From Comamonas sp. (GTDB lineage: Bacteria > Pseudomonadota > Gammaproteobacteria > Burkholderiales > Burkholderiaceae_C), in assembly GCA_031277805.1 (NCBI GenBank), contig JAITLR010000007.1, positions 1-64,000 of the forward strand: a stretch of DNA of 64,000 bases, given 5' to 3'. Shown here piece after piece: positions 25,905 to 35,107 of this stretch; the first letter of the stretch is position 1; the number at the start of each line of letters is the position of its first letter. The notes below the pieces were generated by a model. That model searched no databases. It saw only the letters and a list, made by a program, of their open reading frames with translations, and had not been told where the DNA came from. The position numbers and the translations under genes are program-made.

Positions 25905-26842
25905 ACTCATCGCGCAGGCAAATCCTGCTCTCTGCTACCGCTATGGCGGCTTTGTCCTCCATGGCTTCCATGGCTCATGCCTATGAACCTATCTCCATCC
26001 GGCACAAACTGGGCAGCACGCTGATCAAGCGCCTGCCGCAGCGTGTGGCGGCGCTGGAGATGAACGAGGTGGACTTTCTCGACCAGCTTGGTGTGCCAGT
26101 GGCAGGCATGGTGAAGGACTACGTTCCGCATTTCCTCGCCAAGTACAAGGCCGATGCCAAGGTGCAGGACCTCGGTGCCATCGTGCAGCCCAATCTGGAG
26201 CGTGTGCATGCGTTGCGGCCGGACCTTATCCTGATGACCTCGCTGCAGGCCGCCAGCTACGAGGAATTGACGGAAATAGCGCCCGCGCTGTACTACGAGG
26301 TGGACTTCAAGAACAGCGAGAAAGGCCATATCGAGGTTGTCAAGAATCATCTGCTGACCCTGGGTCGCATCTTCAACAAGGAAGGCCTTGCCAGAGCCAA
26401 AGCTGCCGAGCTGGATGCCGAAGTCCAGCAGGTGCGGCGCATCACGCAAGGTCGGCCAGAGAAGGCCCTTGTCGTGCTGCACAACAACGGAAGCTTCAGC
26501 TCCTTCGGCCAGCAATCGCGCTACGGCTTTGTGTTCAGCGCGCTGGGCGTGAAGCCCGCAAGCTCCGCGCTGGAAACCAGTCTGCACGGGCAGCCCATCT
26601 CCAGCGAGTTCATCCAGCAGGCCGATCCGGAAATCCTGTATGTGGTGGATCGTACCGCCGTGATGGAGCGCCGCCCCGTCATCAATGCCGATGGCATTGC
26701 CAACCCGTTGCTGCGCCAGACCAAGGCCTGGAAGAACGGACGCGTGGTGTTTGTCGATGCAGACGCCTGGTACATCACCGGTGCCAGCCCCACCGCATTG
26801 AAGATTTTGATGCGCGATGTTCTCAAGGGCTATCCGCACTGA
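25901..26842 (+). CDS. Periplasmic ferric-siderophore binding protein (CeuE/FatB-like)
   Basis: A 313-residue class III binding protein of the Peripla_BP_2 type that hands ferric-siderophore to the FecCD permease. The N-terminus MNSSRRQILLSATAMAALSS has a twin arginine and a hydrophobic core ending in AHA, so export may use Tat rather than Sec; no lipobox is present. Core features are QRVAALEMNEVDFLDQLGVP, LRPDLILMTSLQ and a C-terminal KNGRVVFVDADAWYITG. The gene starts at an ATGA overlap with the ATPase gene. Homologues bind catecholate or mixed catecholate-hydroxamate siderophores; the ligand cannot be told here. Confidence 0.9.
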   Translation: MNSSRRQILLSATAMAALSSMASMAHAYEPISIRHKLGSTLIKRLPQRVAALEMNEVDFLDQLGVPVAGMVKDYVPHFLAKYKADAKVQDLGAIVQPNLERVHALRPDLILMTSLQAASYEELTEIAPALYYEVDFKNSEKGHIEVVKNHLLTLGRIFNKEGLARAKAAELDAEVQQVRRITQGRPEKALVVLHNNGSFSSFGQQSRYGFVFSALGVKPASSALETSLHGQPISSEFIQQADPEILYVVDRTAVMERRPVINADGIANPLLRQTKAWKNGRVVFVDADAWYITGASPTALKILMRDVLKGYPH

Positions 26843-26939
26843 TTGCCTCTCTCTTTCTCGTAGCCAGGTTCATCCCCAGCCAGCAGTTCTCCTCGCATGC
26901 GCAACGCAAGCGCCATGCATTCATCTACAGGTATCGGGT

Positions 26940-29144
26940 ATGCCAAAGAACCCAGGTCTCATTTCATCGAACTCTCTAAAGAATCCCCCATTTGCACGCC
27001 GACGCAATGTGGTGTGCCCCCATGTGCTGCTGGGATTGGCGATGGGCGGCCTTCTGGCCGGTACGGCACAGGCTCAGACGCAAGTCGGCGAAGCCGAGGC
27101 CACGCTGCCGCAGGTCACCGTGCAGGAAAAAATTGCTCCAGTGACCGCTCCCTACGCAGGTGGCCAAGTCAATTCCGGCGGTCGTGTCGGCTTGCTGGGT
27201 GACAAGGACTTCATGGAGACACCCTTCAACACCATCAGCTATACCGATAAGTTCACGCAGGATCGTCAGGCGCAGACCATTACCGATGTGATCTCTGCCA
27301 CCGACCCTACGGTGTTCAGCAATGGTGTTGCGGCCTCATGGAGCGAGAATTATTCGATTCGCGGCTTCTCTTCGAGCAGCTCCGACATGACGTTGGGCGG
27401 TCTCTACGGCATGGCGCCGTACTACCGCACCACACCAGAGATGTTCGAGCGCATCGAAGTCCTCAAAGGACCGTCGGCATTGCTCAATGGCATGCCCCCT
27501 GGAGGATCCGTGGGAGGCTCGGTCAACCTGGTTCCCAAACGCGCCACCAACGATCCCATCACGCGGTTGACCACGACCTATATGTCGGATTCGCAGTTTG
27601 GCGGCCATATTGATCTGGGGCGCAGGTTCGGGGCAGCCAAGCAATTCGGTATTCGCTTCAATGGCGTCTACCGCGGCGGCGAAGGATCGGTCAACCAGCA
27701 GGACAAGAAGTCAAGGCTTGCCTCGCTGGGACTTGACTGGCGCGGCGACCGTACCCGTATTTCTGCCGACTTCTATACCAGCGATGACCGTGTGAATGGC
27801 GTGACGCGCGGCATCAGTCTGGCCCCCGGGGTAGCCGTTCCCAGAGCGCCGAAGCCTGAGACGTTGCTGAACCCCGACTGGTCGCATGTGCACAACAAGG
27901 ACAGAGCCGCGATGGTGCGTGCTGAATTCGATGTATCGGATCAGGTCATGGCCTATGCAGCATTCGGCGTCAGCCGAACCGACTATGAATACAACGGGGC
28001 GATGACGGCTCAGGTACTCAATGCTGCGGGTGATTTCAAGACAGCCATGGGGCAACTGGCGTTTGAACAGAAAAAGCGCTCGGCAGAAATTGGTCTGAAG
28101 GGCAGGCTGCAAACAGGAGCCATCAAGCATCAATGGGCGCTCAATGCCACGCACTATGCCCATAAGCAGGACGACTATGGCCGTCGCAGCGTACCGGGCG
28201 CAGACTGGACCACTAACCTCTACAACCCGGTCTGGGGACCAGAAGCGCCGTTTATTGCGCCGCATATCTCGCACACAGAGGTGCGTCTGGCCAGCTTTGG
28301 CTTGGCGGACACCATCTCATTTGCCGAAGATCGCGTGCAGCTCACTCTGGGTGTGCGCCGCCAGCAAGTGGTCAGCGACGCCTTCAGCATCACCACGGGG
28401 GCGCGCACTTCGCGATATGACCAAGGCGCCACATCACCTGCCGCAGCCTTGCTGTTCAAGGCCACAGAACATGTGTCGGCTTACGCCAACTACATTGAAG
28501 GCCTGAGCCAGGGCGCAACCGCACCCATGACCGCTGCAAACGCGGGCGAAGTGTTTGCTCCTTACAAAACCAAGCAGAAGGAAGTAGGTGTGAAACTCGA
28601 TCTTGGCGAGTTCGCGCACACGGTCAGCCTGTTCGAGATCACTCGTCCCAGCAGCTATACGGACCCAGTCACGAATATCTTCTCGTTTGGCGGTGAGCAG
28701 CGCAATCGCGGCATCGAGTGGGGCTTCTGGGGCTCACCGCTGCGTGGCATACGCCTGATGGGCGGGATTGCATACACCACGCCCAAGCTGACGCAGACTG
28801 CGGCTGGCCTCAACCAGGGCAAGGTCGCCACGGGGGTACCCAAGCTGCAAGGAAAATTGGGGGCGGAATGGGATGTGCCGGCCATTGCCGGGCTGACCGT
28901 CACAGCGAATGCAACGGCGGTTTCCAAGCAATACATCAGTGCTGACAATAGCTTGTGGGCGGCAGGTCGTGTGACCTACGACCTCGGTGCGCGCTATGCG
29001 ACGAAGATCGACAGCAGGCCTGTCACTTTTCGAGCGGCGGTGCTGAACGCATCCAACAAGGCCTATTGGGGGATGCCTCTGCTTTCCAGCCTGGCACTGG
29101 GGGCGCCACGCACGTTTGCGTTGTCGGCAACGATGGATTTCTAA
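26940..29144 (+). CDS. TonB-dependent siderophore receptor
   Basis: A 734-residue outer-membrane receptor for a ferric siderophore. The preferred start at 26,940 gives a signal peptide ending GTAQA before QTQVGEAEATLPQVTV, where LPQVTVQ is a TonB-box-like stretch. The plug domain (about 80-230) contains SIRGFSSSSSDMTLGGLYG and ERIEVLKGPSALLNGMPPGG. The barrel fills the remainder, with the last strand LGAPRTFALSATMDF ending in aromatic Phe. The TonB_siderop_rec group takes hydroxamate, catecholate and mixed ligands. A frame extends 41 codons upstream to 26,817 without a signal sequence. It is the last gene of the transport operon, 97 bases after the binding protein. Confidence 0.9.
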   Translation: MPKNPGLISSNSLKNPPFARRRNVVCPHVLLGLAMGGLLAGTAQAQTQVGEAEATLPQVTVQEKIAPVTAPYAGGQVNSGGRVGLLGDKDFMETPFNTISYTDKFTQDRQAQTITDVISATDPTVFSNGVAASWSENYSIRGFSSSSSDMTLGGLYGMAPYYRTTPEMFERIEVLKGPSALLNGMPPGGSVGGSVNLVPKRATNDPITRLTTTYMSDSQFGGHIDLGRRFGAAKQFGIRFNGVYRGGEGSVNQQDKKSRLASLGLDWRGDRTRISADFYTSDDRVNGVTRGISLAPGVAVPRAPKPETLLNPDWSHVHNKDRAAMVRAEFDVSDQVMAYAAFGVSRTDYEYNGAMTAQVLNAAGDFKTAMGQLAFEQKKRSAEIGLKGRLQTGAIKHQWALNATHYAHKQDDYGRRSVPGADWTTNLYNPVWGPEAPFIAPHISHTEVRLASFGLADTISFAEDRVQLTLGVRRQQVVSDAFSITTGARTSRYDQGATSPAAALLFKATEHVSAYANYIEGLSQGATAPMTAANAGEVFAPYKTKQKEVGVKLDLGEFAHTVSLFEITRPSSYTDPVTNIFSFGGEQRNRGIEWGFWGSPLRGIRLMGGIAYTTPKLTQTAAGLNQGKVATGVPKLQGKLGAEWDVPAIAGLTVTANATAVSKQYISADNSLWAAGRVTYDLGARYATKIDSRPVTFRAAVLNASNKAYWGMPLLSSLALGAPRTFALSATMDF

Positions 29145-29591
29145 CTAAGTTGTCGCCCGGGCTCAGCGATAGCTATCAGCTTTCGCTGAGTCTGCAGAAG
29201 TCACGGCTGACGTGACATTAGGCTTCATTAACCGAAGAACCATGCTTTGGGTTAGGGATGACTGCTTTGCGTCAATGAGCAGTCTCTGCAATACACGAAG
29301 GGAAAGACTGCTTCTGGCCGTTAGCGTGGGTCCACGGATGAGCCAAGAAGTAGACATCTCGACACGCGAGTTCCACCGAAGAAGTCAGCTGTCAGCGGGG
29401 TCCACAAACTGGTGCTTCCGGCCAGCAGCAGTCCTTGGAGATGTTCCTGCAAGCGACTGCTTCGGCTGTATGAGCGGTCTGTCGCCGGATGGCAACTTGA
29501 CAGGACCTGGCCGCTACGTTCCAGAAGATACCTGAGCGGGGTCTTGAAACCGGAAGCCTGCAGCAGCTTCCGTATCCTGGATACCGACAGC
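29145..29591. other. Convergent spacer with no gene recognised
   Basis: Between the TonB receptor and the minus-strand MerR gene. One minus-strand frame gives VSRIRKLLQASGFKTPLRYLL near 29,510-29,590, which looks like a scrap of coding sequence, but no family can be named and it overlaps the end of merR. Confidence 0.35.
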
Positions 29592-29981
29592 TCAGCTTGA
29601 AGCCTTGGCCAGTTGCTGAAGCTCAAGTTGCCTGGCAGCGCTGGCTTCGAGGTTTGCACGCTCCTCATCCAGATAGCGATAAATGCTTTTGAGGTCGGCG
29701 ATTTTCTGCCTGATCTCCGCCATCTTCTTTTCAATGAGCTTGGCCCCGTCCGCACAATCGATCGTCTTGTTCCGCTGCGCATCCAGGATCTGGCCTATTT
29801 CCCCCAGCGAAAAACCCATGCTTTGCGCGCGCTGGATAAAGGTCAGATCCTGCAGAGTTTGCGCAGTGTAGACGCGATAGTTGTTGGTTCGTCGCGTCGG
29901 CGAGATCAGGCCGATTTGCTCGTAATAACGCAAAGTATGGCGGCTGGCGCCGCTGCGGGTCTCAAGTTCGCCGATTCTCAT
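29592..29981 (-). CDS. MerR-family transcriptional regulator
   Basis: A 129-residue regulator with a MerR winged helix (MRIGELETRSGASRHTLRYY, then EQIGLISPTRRTNNYRVY) and a long dimerisation helix (residues 75-118). It lacks the metal-binding cysteine pair and C-terminal loop of CueR or ZntR; the only cysteine is in TIDCADGAK, so it is more like the SoxR-independent, small-molecule or redox-sensing members. It diverges from the SDR gene with a MerR-type promoter between them, which is its evident target. Confidence 0.88.
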   Translation of the reverse strand: MRIGELETRSGASRHTLRYYEQIGLISPTRRTNNYRVYTAQTLQDLTFIQRAQSMGFSLGEIGQILDAQRNKTIDCADGAKLIEKKMAEIRQKIADLKSIYRYLDEERANLEASAARQLELQQLAKASS

Positions 29982-29992
29982 GAAAATACCGC

Positions 29993-30024
29993 TTGACTAT
30001 AGAGTTGGATCGACACTCTACATT
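29993..30024 (+). promoter_or_regulatory. MerR-type promoter for the SDR gene
   Basis: A -35 TTGACT (29,993-29,998) and a -10 TACATT (30,019-30,024) are spaced by 20 bp, or CTACAT by 19. An inverted repeat TAGAGT (30,000-30,005)/ACTCTA (30,015-30,020) sits between them. Long spacing with an operator in the spacer is the hallmark of MerR-activated promoters. Confidence 0.72.
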
Positions 30025-30054
30025 TGATTTCTCACCTTACCAAGGAGCAGGAGA

Positions 30055-31119
30055 ATGAGCGTGGAGTGCTTTGCCACAGGAGGGACCGGCTTTATCGGTC
30101 AACATTTGCTGGCGAACCTGAGTGCCAAAGGTCACACCGTCCGGGTGTTGATGCGTCGCCCAGAGCGACTAGCGGCACTGCGAGAGCAAGTCGACAATCT
30201 GGGAGGGATTGCAACCCGGATATTTGCCGTTTCTGGCGACCTGGAGCGGGACAACCTCGGGCTGAGCCCTTCCGACCAAGCAGTGCTAAAGCAGTCCAGA
30301 GTCGTATTTCACCTGGGCGCCCACTTCGCTTGGGGGCTTTCATTGGAGCATTCTCGTGCAGTCAATGTCGAAGGGGCAAAGCGTGTAGCGCTGTTGGCGG
30401 CTGAGCAAAAGAGCCGCTTGGTGATGATCGGCGGCTACATGCTGAAAAATCATGACCATCTGCAACGCATCGGAATTGATCCTCGTAATCCGAAGCTGAC
30501 GAATTGGCCTGCCGTCTATCGACGTGTCGGAGCTTACGAAGCGAGCAAGCTCGAGGCGCACTTTGCGACCCTGGAGCTCATGTCTGCCAAGGGCGGGGAG
30601 ATTACCGTTGTTCACCCCGCGACGGTCTGTGGCCACAGCCGTACCGGGCATATCCTTGACGGTCAGCCGCTGGTGGCGTTGATACGCAATCTTGCGAAGG
30701 GAAAGCTGGCCGCAGTGCCCGGTACTGCCGAGCATTGGCTGCCACTGGTCACCGTGGATTACCTGGTTGAGTTGGTGGTGGCTTGTGCTTTCGATCCTGC
30801 TATGGTGGGCAAGGAACTACTGGCACTTGATGACCAAAGTCCCAACTTGCGAGAGTTGCTGGGACAGGTAGCACAACCCATAGGCCTGAAGCCTCCCAGG
30901 CATCACATTTCACTGCGATTGCTGAAGTTGCTGCTGAGTATTCCTCCCATCGCTCGGTTTTTGAATACCAGCTCCGAAGCTTTGGACTTTATCCAGACCA
31001 CTCGCTTTGATACGGTGGCAGTCGAGCAATTTGCCAACAGGCATGGAATAGCCAGGCCGGATATACGTCAGTCTTTGCAGCACACTGCAAAGTTCGTCAA
31101 CTCATATTGCATGGCCTAG
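30055..31119 (+). CDS. NAD-dependent epimerase/dehydratase, extended SDR family
   Basis: A 354-residue Rossmann oxidoreductase. The dinucleotide motif is TGGTGFIGQHLLANL near residue 8, and the active-site tyrosine and lysine appear in VGAYEASKLEAHF (YxxxK) near residue 161. The C-terminal half is substrate-binding and variable. It resembles extended SDRs acting on hydroxy-lipids, sugars or hydroxysteroids; no single substrate is favoured. The start ATG at 30,055 follows AAGGAGCAGGAGA. Expression is probably switched on by the divergent MerR protein through the promoter at 29,993-30,024. Confidence 0.88.
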   Translation: MSVECFATGGTGFIGQHLLANLSAKGHTVRVLMRRPERLAALREQVDNLGGIATRIFAVSGDLERDNLGLSPSDQAVLKQSRVVFHLGAHFAWGLSLEHSRAVNVEGAKRVALLAAEQKSRLVMIGGYMLKNHDHLQRIGIDPRNPKLTNWPAVYRRVGAYEASKLEAHFATLELMSAKGGEITVVHPATVCGHSRTGHILDGQPLVALIRNLAKGKLAAVPGTAEHWLPLVTVDYLVELVVACAFDPAMVGKELLALDDQSPNLRELLGQVAQPIGLKPPRHHISLRLLKLLLSIPPIARFLNTSSEALDFIQTTRFDTVAVEQFANRHGIARPDIRQSLQHTAKFVNSYCMA

Positions 31120-31453
31120 GATAAGGCCCGCTGATCAGAGCAAGCCTGAAGCAGGCGTTGCGGTTGAGACGCTGGACTTCCGCTTTTGGCCGAAGCCGGG
31201 TCTACCTGCTGGTGAGTCCAGCACCACAAAGCTGACCTTCGGGGCTGCGCCTTGAGCGTCCGGTTTTGAATAGGCAGCCAACGGGTGCAGGCCGTCGTCA
31301 GTCGGCCAAGAGCCGCCACAGCGACCTTTCAAGTGAATGTCTGCTTCTGGCAACTTCATACTTGTAGGTTCACTGACCGCTCTTCTCAATGCATGCCACT
31401 GCGATGTTTTCGTTAGAGCTCAAAAAAAGCTGCTGCAATAGTGACTCTTTCCG
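31120..31453. other. Intergenic, no gene seen
   Basis: A convergent gap between the SDR gene and the minus-strand araC-type gene. An 84-codon minus-strand frame (31,135-31,389) has no recognisable domain and is not called. Confidence 0.35.
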
Positions 31454-32488
31454 CTAGCAGTCAGGCGTTGCTGCTTTGGACGTGGTCGGTGCGAAGCCGG
31501 TCCAACGTTTGTATGCTTGCGAAAACGAGGATAGATCGCTGAACCCTAATTCGGCGGCGACTTCGGTCATCGTGAGTCGCCCCTCGGCCATCAAATGTTG
31601 GGCTTTCGCATGCCGGGCCAAGTTTGCAAGGCTGCGGAAATTCGTCCCGTCCTGGTGAAGGCGCCGTTTCAAGGTCCTCTCACTGGTATTCAGCAGCTTG
31701 GCGATCTCAGCGAGCTCCGGGGCTCGGCCAGAAGGTAGCGCAGCCAGGTGCTCTCTGACAAAAGTGGCGGTGTCCAAGCGAACTCTTCGGCGTGCCAGCA
31801 GATCGGTACACATCCGTTCGCACATTGCCGCGGTGACCGCATTGGCCTGCGGAAGTGGCCGGGACAGATGCTCAAGCGCGAACGATAGCGAGTTGGCGGC
31901 TGCGCCGTACTGGACTGCCACGCCCAGCACTCGCATCGGCACATGGCGCTGATGGCCAGATGCCGGCGCGCAATGCCGTAGCCCGAATGCCTCCAGTTCG
32001 AAGGTCATACCCATCACGTCCCGTAGCAGCCGTGAGGCTGCGCCCATGGCCCGTTCGACAAAAAAACTCTGCAAGGCAGGGGCCAGCTCATCCGGCGGTT
32101 CGAAAACCAGTTCGCCGAGATTGTCGAATTGACGATAGGCAATGCTGGTGAAGGCATAGGTCAGTGGCAAAAAGCGTCTGGCCAGTCCCAGGGCATCGGC
32201 CGCCGTAGCACTGCTCAGCATTCCGTACCCGAGCAGACCGTAAGCCGACAAGTGGTACGAAAGGCCTACTCGAAGGCCCAACTCGGGTTCGTTCCCTGCG
32301 AACTTCAGCAGGTTCGACGCGACCGTCAGCTCCTGCTGGGTAGATACCGTCAGTTCCGGGTCGGCCAACTGCGAGGCATCGAGCTTTGTCCCCTGAAGCA
32401 GCGATGCGACATCGATGTTCCGGTCCTGGCCGCAATCAAGGAGCAGACGGATGCTGATGGGGCTGCGAGCAAAGTTCCTGTAGCTCAT
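31454..32488 (-). CDS. AraC-family regulator (arabinose-binding-like N domain)
   Basis: A 344-residue regulator with an N-terminal Arabinose_bd domain (about 20-210) and a C-terminal AraC helix-turn-helix pair ending MTEVAAELGFSDLSSFSQAY followed by KRWTG, the family signature. The ATG at 32,486-32,488 is preceded by CGGAGATC; the frame extends 40 codons upstream without support. It diverges from the alpha/beta hydrolase gene and probably activates it together with the reductase gene behind it. This OruR-type subgroup is often linked to lipid, steroid or aromatic catabolism. Confidence 0.88.
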   Translation of the reverse strand: MSYRNFARSPISIRLLLDCGQDRNIDVASLLQGTKLDASQLADPELTVSTQQELTVASNLLKFAGNEPELGLRVGLSYHLSAYGLLGYGMLSSATAADALGLARRFLPLTYAFTSIAYRQFDNLGELVFEPPDELAPALQSFFVERAMGAASRLLRDVMGMTFELEAFGLRHCAPASGHQRHVPMRVLGVAVQYGAAANSLSFALEHLSRPLPQANAVTAAMCERMCTDLLARRRVRLDTATFVREHLAALPSGRAPELAEIAKLLNTSERTLKRRLHQDGTNFRSLANLARHAKAQHLMAEGRLTMTEVAAELGFSDLSSFSQAYKRWTGFAPTTSKAATPDC

Positions 32489-32732
32489 TTGATCTCCGTG
32501 TTGAAAACGAAGTGTGGCCCAAATTCTAAAGCTCGTGGCCTGACTCGTCATGGGCATCAGCGGCCAAGTGATCGACGATTCATGCAAGGAGTTTCTGAAC
32601 GCAGTCATGAATCAACCTACTTATCTCGTTCGCAGCCGCCTGTGCATTGGTATCGCTTCGGCAGCCACTTGTGCACTGATCCAGGGCTGCGCCGGGAACC
32701 ATGTTCGTTCACCATTAACCGAGGAGCGGAAT

Positions 32733-33683
32733 ATGCCTCTGACCTATGCAGCCCAACCCGTCTGGCGCGAAATGCAAGCCTTTCTTCCACAGAAGTTCCA
32801 TATTGAGCCCGGTCAAGAGCCTGCGGAGGAATGGTGGCAGTGGCGAGGTCATCACGTCCACCTTGACACCTACCGGAACCCTCAGGCTCGCGTCAAAGTA
32901 ATCCTGTTCCATGGGGTGGGAACCAACGGACGTCAGATGTCCATGGTGCTTGGGGCGCCTCTGGCGAAACGTGGATACGAGACCATCGCCATCGACATGC
33001 CCGAGTACGGCATGACGGAGGTGGCCAAGGGTACCCTGGTGCATTACGACGACTGGGTTCAGGCTGGCAGCGATCTGATTGATGTCGAGCTCGCCAAGGA
33101 TGACAGGCCCATCGTCCTGTACGGCTTGAGCGCTGGCGGCATGCTGACTTATCACGTCGCAGCGCTCAACAAGAAGGTCAAGGGCATCGTGGGCATGACC
33201 TTCCTTGACAATAGCAGTCAACAGGTTCGAGACGAAACTGCCCTCAACTGGTTCATGAGCCGGGTCGGCGGCCCAATGCTGCGACTGGGCGCGGCCAGCC
33301 CGCTCGCCTCGATGCGCATGCCCATGACCTTGGCAAGCAAGATGCACGCACTGGTCAACGACCCCGCAGCGCTCCAGGTGTGGCTGTCGGACAAGCGCTC
33401 TGCTGGCAATGCGAACACTTTGGCCTTTCTCAGCTCCTACCTGACCTACCGGCCGGTGATCAGCCCCGAGGACTTCGATATCTGCCCCATCTTGCTGACC
33501 CAGCCGGCGCAAGACCGGTGGACCCCTTTGCACCTCAGCGAGCCCTTCCTGCGGCGCATCCACAAGGTCCCAGTTCAGGCGGTTATGCTTGAGCGGGCGG
33601 GACACTATCCACTGGAAGAGCCGGGGCTGTCACAGATGGTTGACGCCATCGACGGCTTCTATCAGCAACTCACAGCGCGGTAG
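32733..33683 (+). CDS. Alpha/beta hydrolase
   Basis: A 316-residue serine hydrolase. The nucleophile elbow is GLSAGG (LYGLSAGGMLTY), with the oxyanion region ILFHGVGTNGRQMS before it, an aspartate in QPAQDRWTPL and a histidine in ERAGHYPLEEP completing the triad. The start at 32,733 has a strong GAGGAG six bases upstream. An alternative ATG at 32,607 would add a lipoprotein-like leader ending LIQGC, but without a ribosome site. The gene sits seven bases before the reductase gene, so the two form an operon, probably under the divergent AraC protein. Esterase or lipase-like action on a short acyl ester is likely; substrate unknown. Confidence 0.85.
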   Translation: MPLTYAAQPVWREMQAFLPQKFHIEPGQEPAEEWWQWRGHHVHLDTYRNPQARVKVILFHGVGTNGRQMSMVLGAPLAKRGYETIAIDMPEYGMTEVAKGTLVHYDDWVQAGSDLIDVELAKDDRPIVLYGLSAGGMLTYHVAALNKKVKGIVGMTFLDNSSQQVRDETALNWFMSRVGGPMLRLGAASPLASMRMPMTLASKMHALVNDPAALQVWLSDKRSAGNANTLAFLSSYLTYRPVISPEDFDICPILLTQPAQDRWTPLHLSEPFLRRIHKVPVQAVMLERAGHYPLEEPGLSQMVDAIDGFYQQLTAR

Positions 33684-33689
33684 AGAACC

Positions 33690-34757
33690 ATGGTTCAGCA
33701 ATGGATGATCTACGGGGCCTATGGCTACACCGGTGAATTGATTGCACGCGAAGCGGTACGCCGAGGTTTGAAGCCAATTCTTGCCGGTCGCTCCGCGCAA
33801 AAACTGGCATCGCTTGCGCAAGAGCTGGGACTTGCGACGCGCGCATTCGATGTGGCCAGTGTCGGCAACGAATTGGACGGCATTGACGTGGTGCTCAACT
33901 GCGCTGGCCCCTTTACTGCAACGGCGGAGCCACTAGTCAATGCATGCATCGAGGCAAGAGCGCACTATGTGGACATCACCGGCGAAATCGAGGTGTTCCA
34001 GATGTGCCAGCGCTTCGATGCGCAAGCCAAAGCCGTGGGCGTGCTGCTTTGTCCGGGTGCAGGCTTTGACATCGTTCCCACCGATTGCCTCGCGGCCACG
34101 CTCAAGCACCGATTGCCTGACGCGCAAGCGATCGATCTGGCGTTCTCGTTTGGAACCCGTCCCAGCATCGGCACGGTCAAGACCTCCATTGCCGGACTAC
34201 AAACCGGAGGGCTGGTGCGTCGTGATCATCAACTCAAGCCTGTCTGCAATGCCTACCGCATCAAGCGCATCGCCTTTCCGAGCGCACAGCGCTGGGCCAT
34301 GACCATCCCCTGGGGCGATGTTTTTACCAGCGGCGTATCCACGGGTGTCCCGAATGGCATGGTTTTCTCTTCCATGCCGCTTGCTATCGCCGCCGTCATG
34401 TGGATTACCAATCCCATACGTCGTTTGTTCAGTTTCAAATGGGTGCAGCGAGTGGCCACAAGCGCTGCTGAACGTGTGTTTGACGGTGGTCCGGATGCCG
34501 CGACCCGACAGAGTCAGCGCACGGAATTCTGGGGCGAAGCCGTGAACAGCTTCGGGGTGCGAGTCTCGGCGTGTATGTCGGCCCCCAATGTCTATACTCT
34601 GACCGCCGACACGGCGGTGGAGATTGCTGCGCGGTGTCTCGCACCTCTGGGCAAGACGGGCTACGTCACACCCTCCATGCTTCTTGGGCATGCTTTCATG
34701 ACTTCACGTCCTGGCGTGCAATTTGAATGGATTGAAGGCACTTCAAAAGCTCGCTAA
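33690..34757 (+). CDS. Saccharopine dehydrogenase-like NAD(P)-binding oxidoreductase
   Basis: A 355-residue protein with an N-terminal Rossmann fold (MIYGAYGYTGELIAREAVRR) and the family segment VVLNCAGPFTATAEPLVNAC, then HYVDITGE and CPGAGFDIVPTDCLA. This is the layout of the saccharopine dehydrogenase-like and trans-acting enoyl reductase group. Members reduce or saturate lipid-type or polyketide intermediates; true lysine-pathway activity is unlikely. It starts seven bases after the hydrolase stop with AGAGAACC upstream. Hydrolase plus reductase suggests stepwise modification of an ester-linked or unsaturated acyl compound, which is inference. Confidence 0.85.
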   Translation: MVQQWMIYGAYGYTGELIAREAVRRGLKPILAGRSAQKLASLAQELGLATRAFDVASVGNELDGIDVVLNCAGPFTATAEPLVNACIEARAHYVDITGEIEVFQMCQRFDAQAKAVGVLLCPGAGFDIVPTDCLAATLKHRLPDAQAIDLAFSFGTRPSIGTVKTSIAGLQTGGLVRRDHQLKPVCNAYRIKRIAFPSAQRWAMTIPWGDVFTSGVSTGVPNGMVFSSMPLAIAAVMWITNPIRRLFSFKWVQRVATSAAERVFDGGPDAATRQSQRTEFWGEAVNSFGVRVSACMSAPNVYTLTADTAVEIAARCLAPLGKTGYVTPSMLLGHAFMTSRPGVQFEWIEGTSKAR

Positions 34758-35107
34758 TGGTAAATCGTGATCAGCATCTACCATCAAAAAAGATGTGCCA
34801 AGGCCGGACAAGCAGACATCTGTCACTGAAGTTCGGATGACAGCAATGGGTCGACACGAGCCTGTCGAGGCACGTAGAAACGTGCCCTTCGAGCCAGTAC
34901 GCGGCAAACCGCACAATCAAGCGGCCAGTCCCGAGGATGAAGCGGCCGTTCAGAACAGGCAGCGTTCAACGGCTGGTGTTGGCCTTCGCTGCCGCTCAGC
35001 CGTGAATGACTCAGACCTGCCTGAAACAACCCTTCGCACACATGGCTGTGAGCTTGAGGACTGATGGGCACTAACATTGGGGCACGAAGACTGGGTTAGC
35101 CAATTTC
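34758..35107. other. Non-coding right end of the island
   Basis: No convincing gene. The sequence leads to the right arm repeats at 35,108 and may contain part of the attachment-site architecture such as host-factor sites, which cannot be picked out by eye. Confidence 0.4.
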
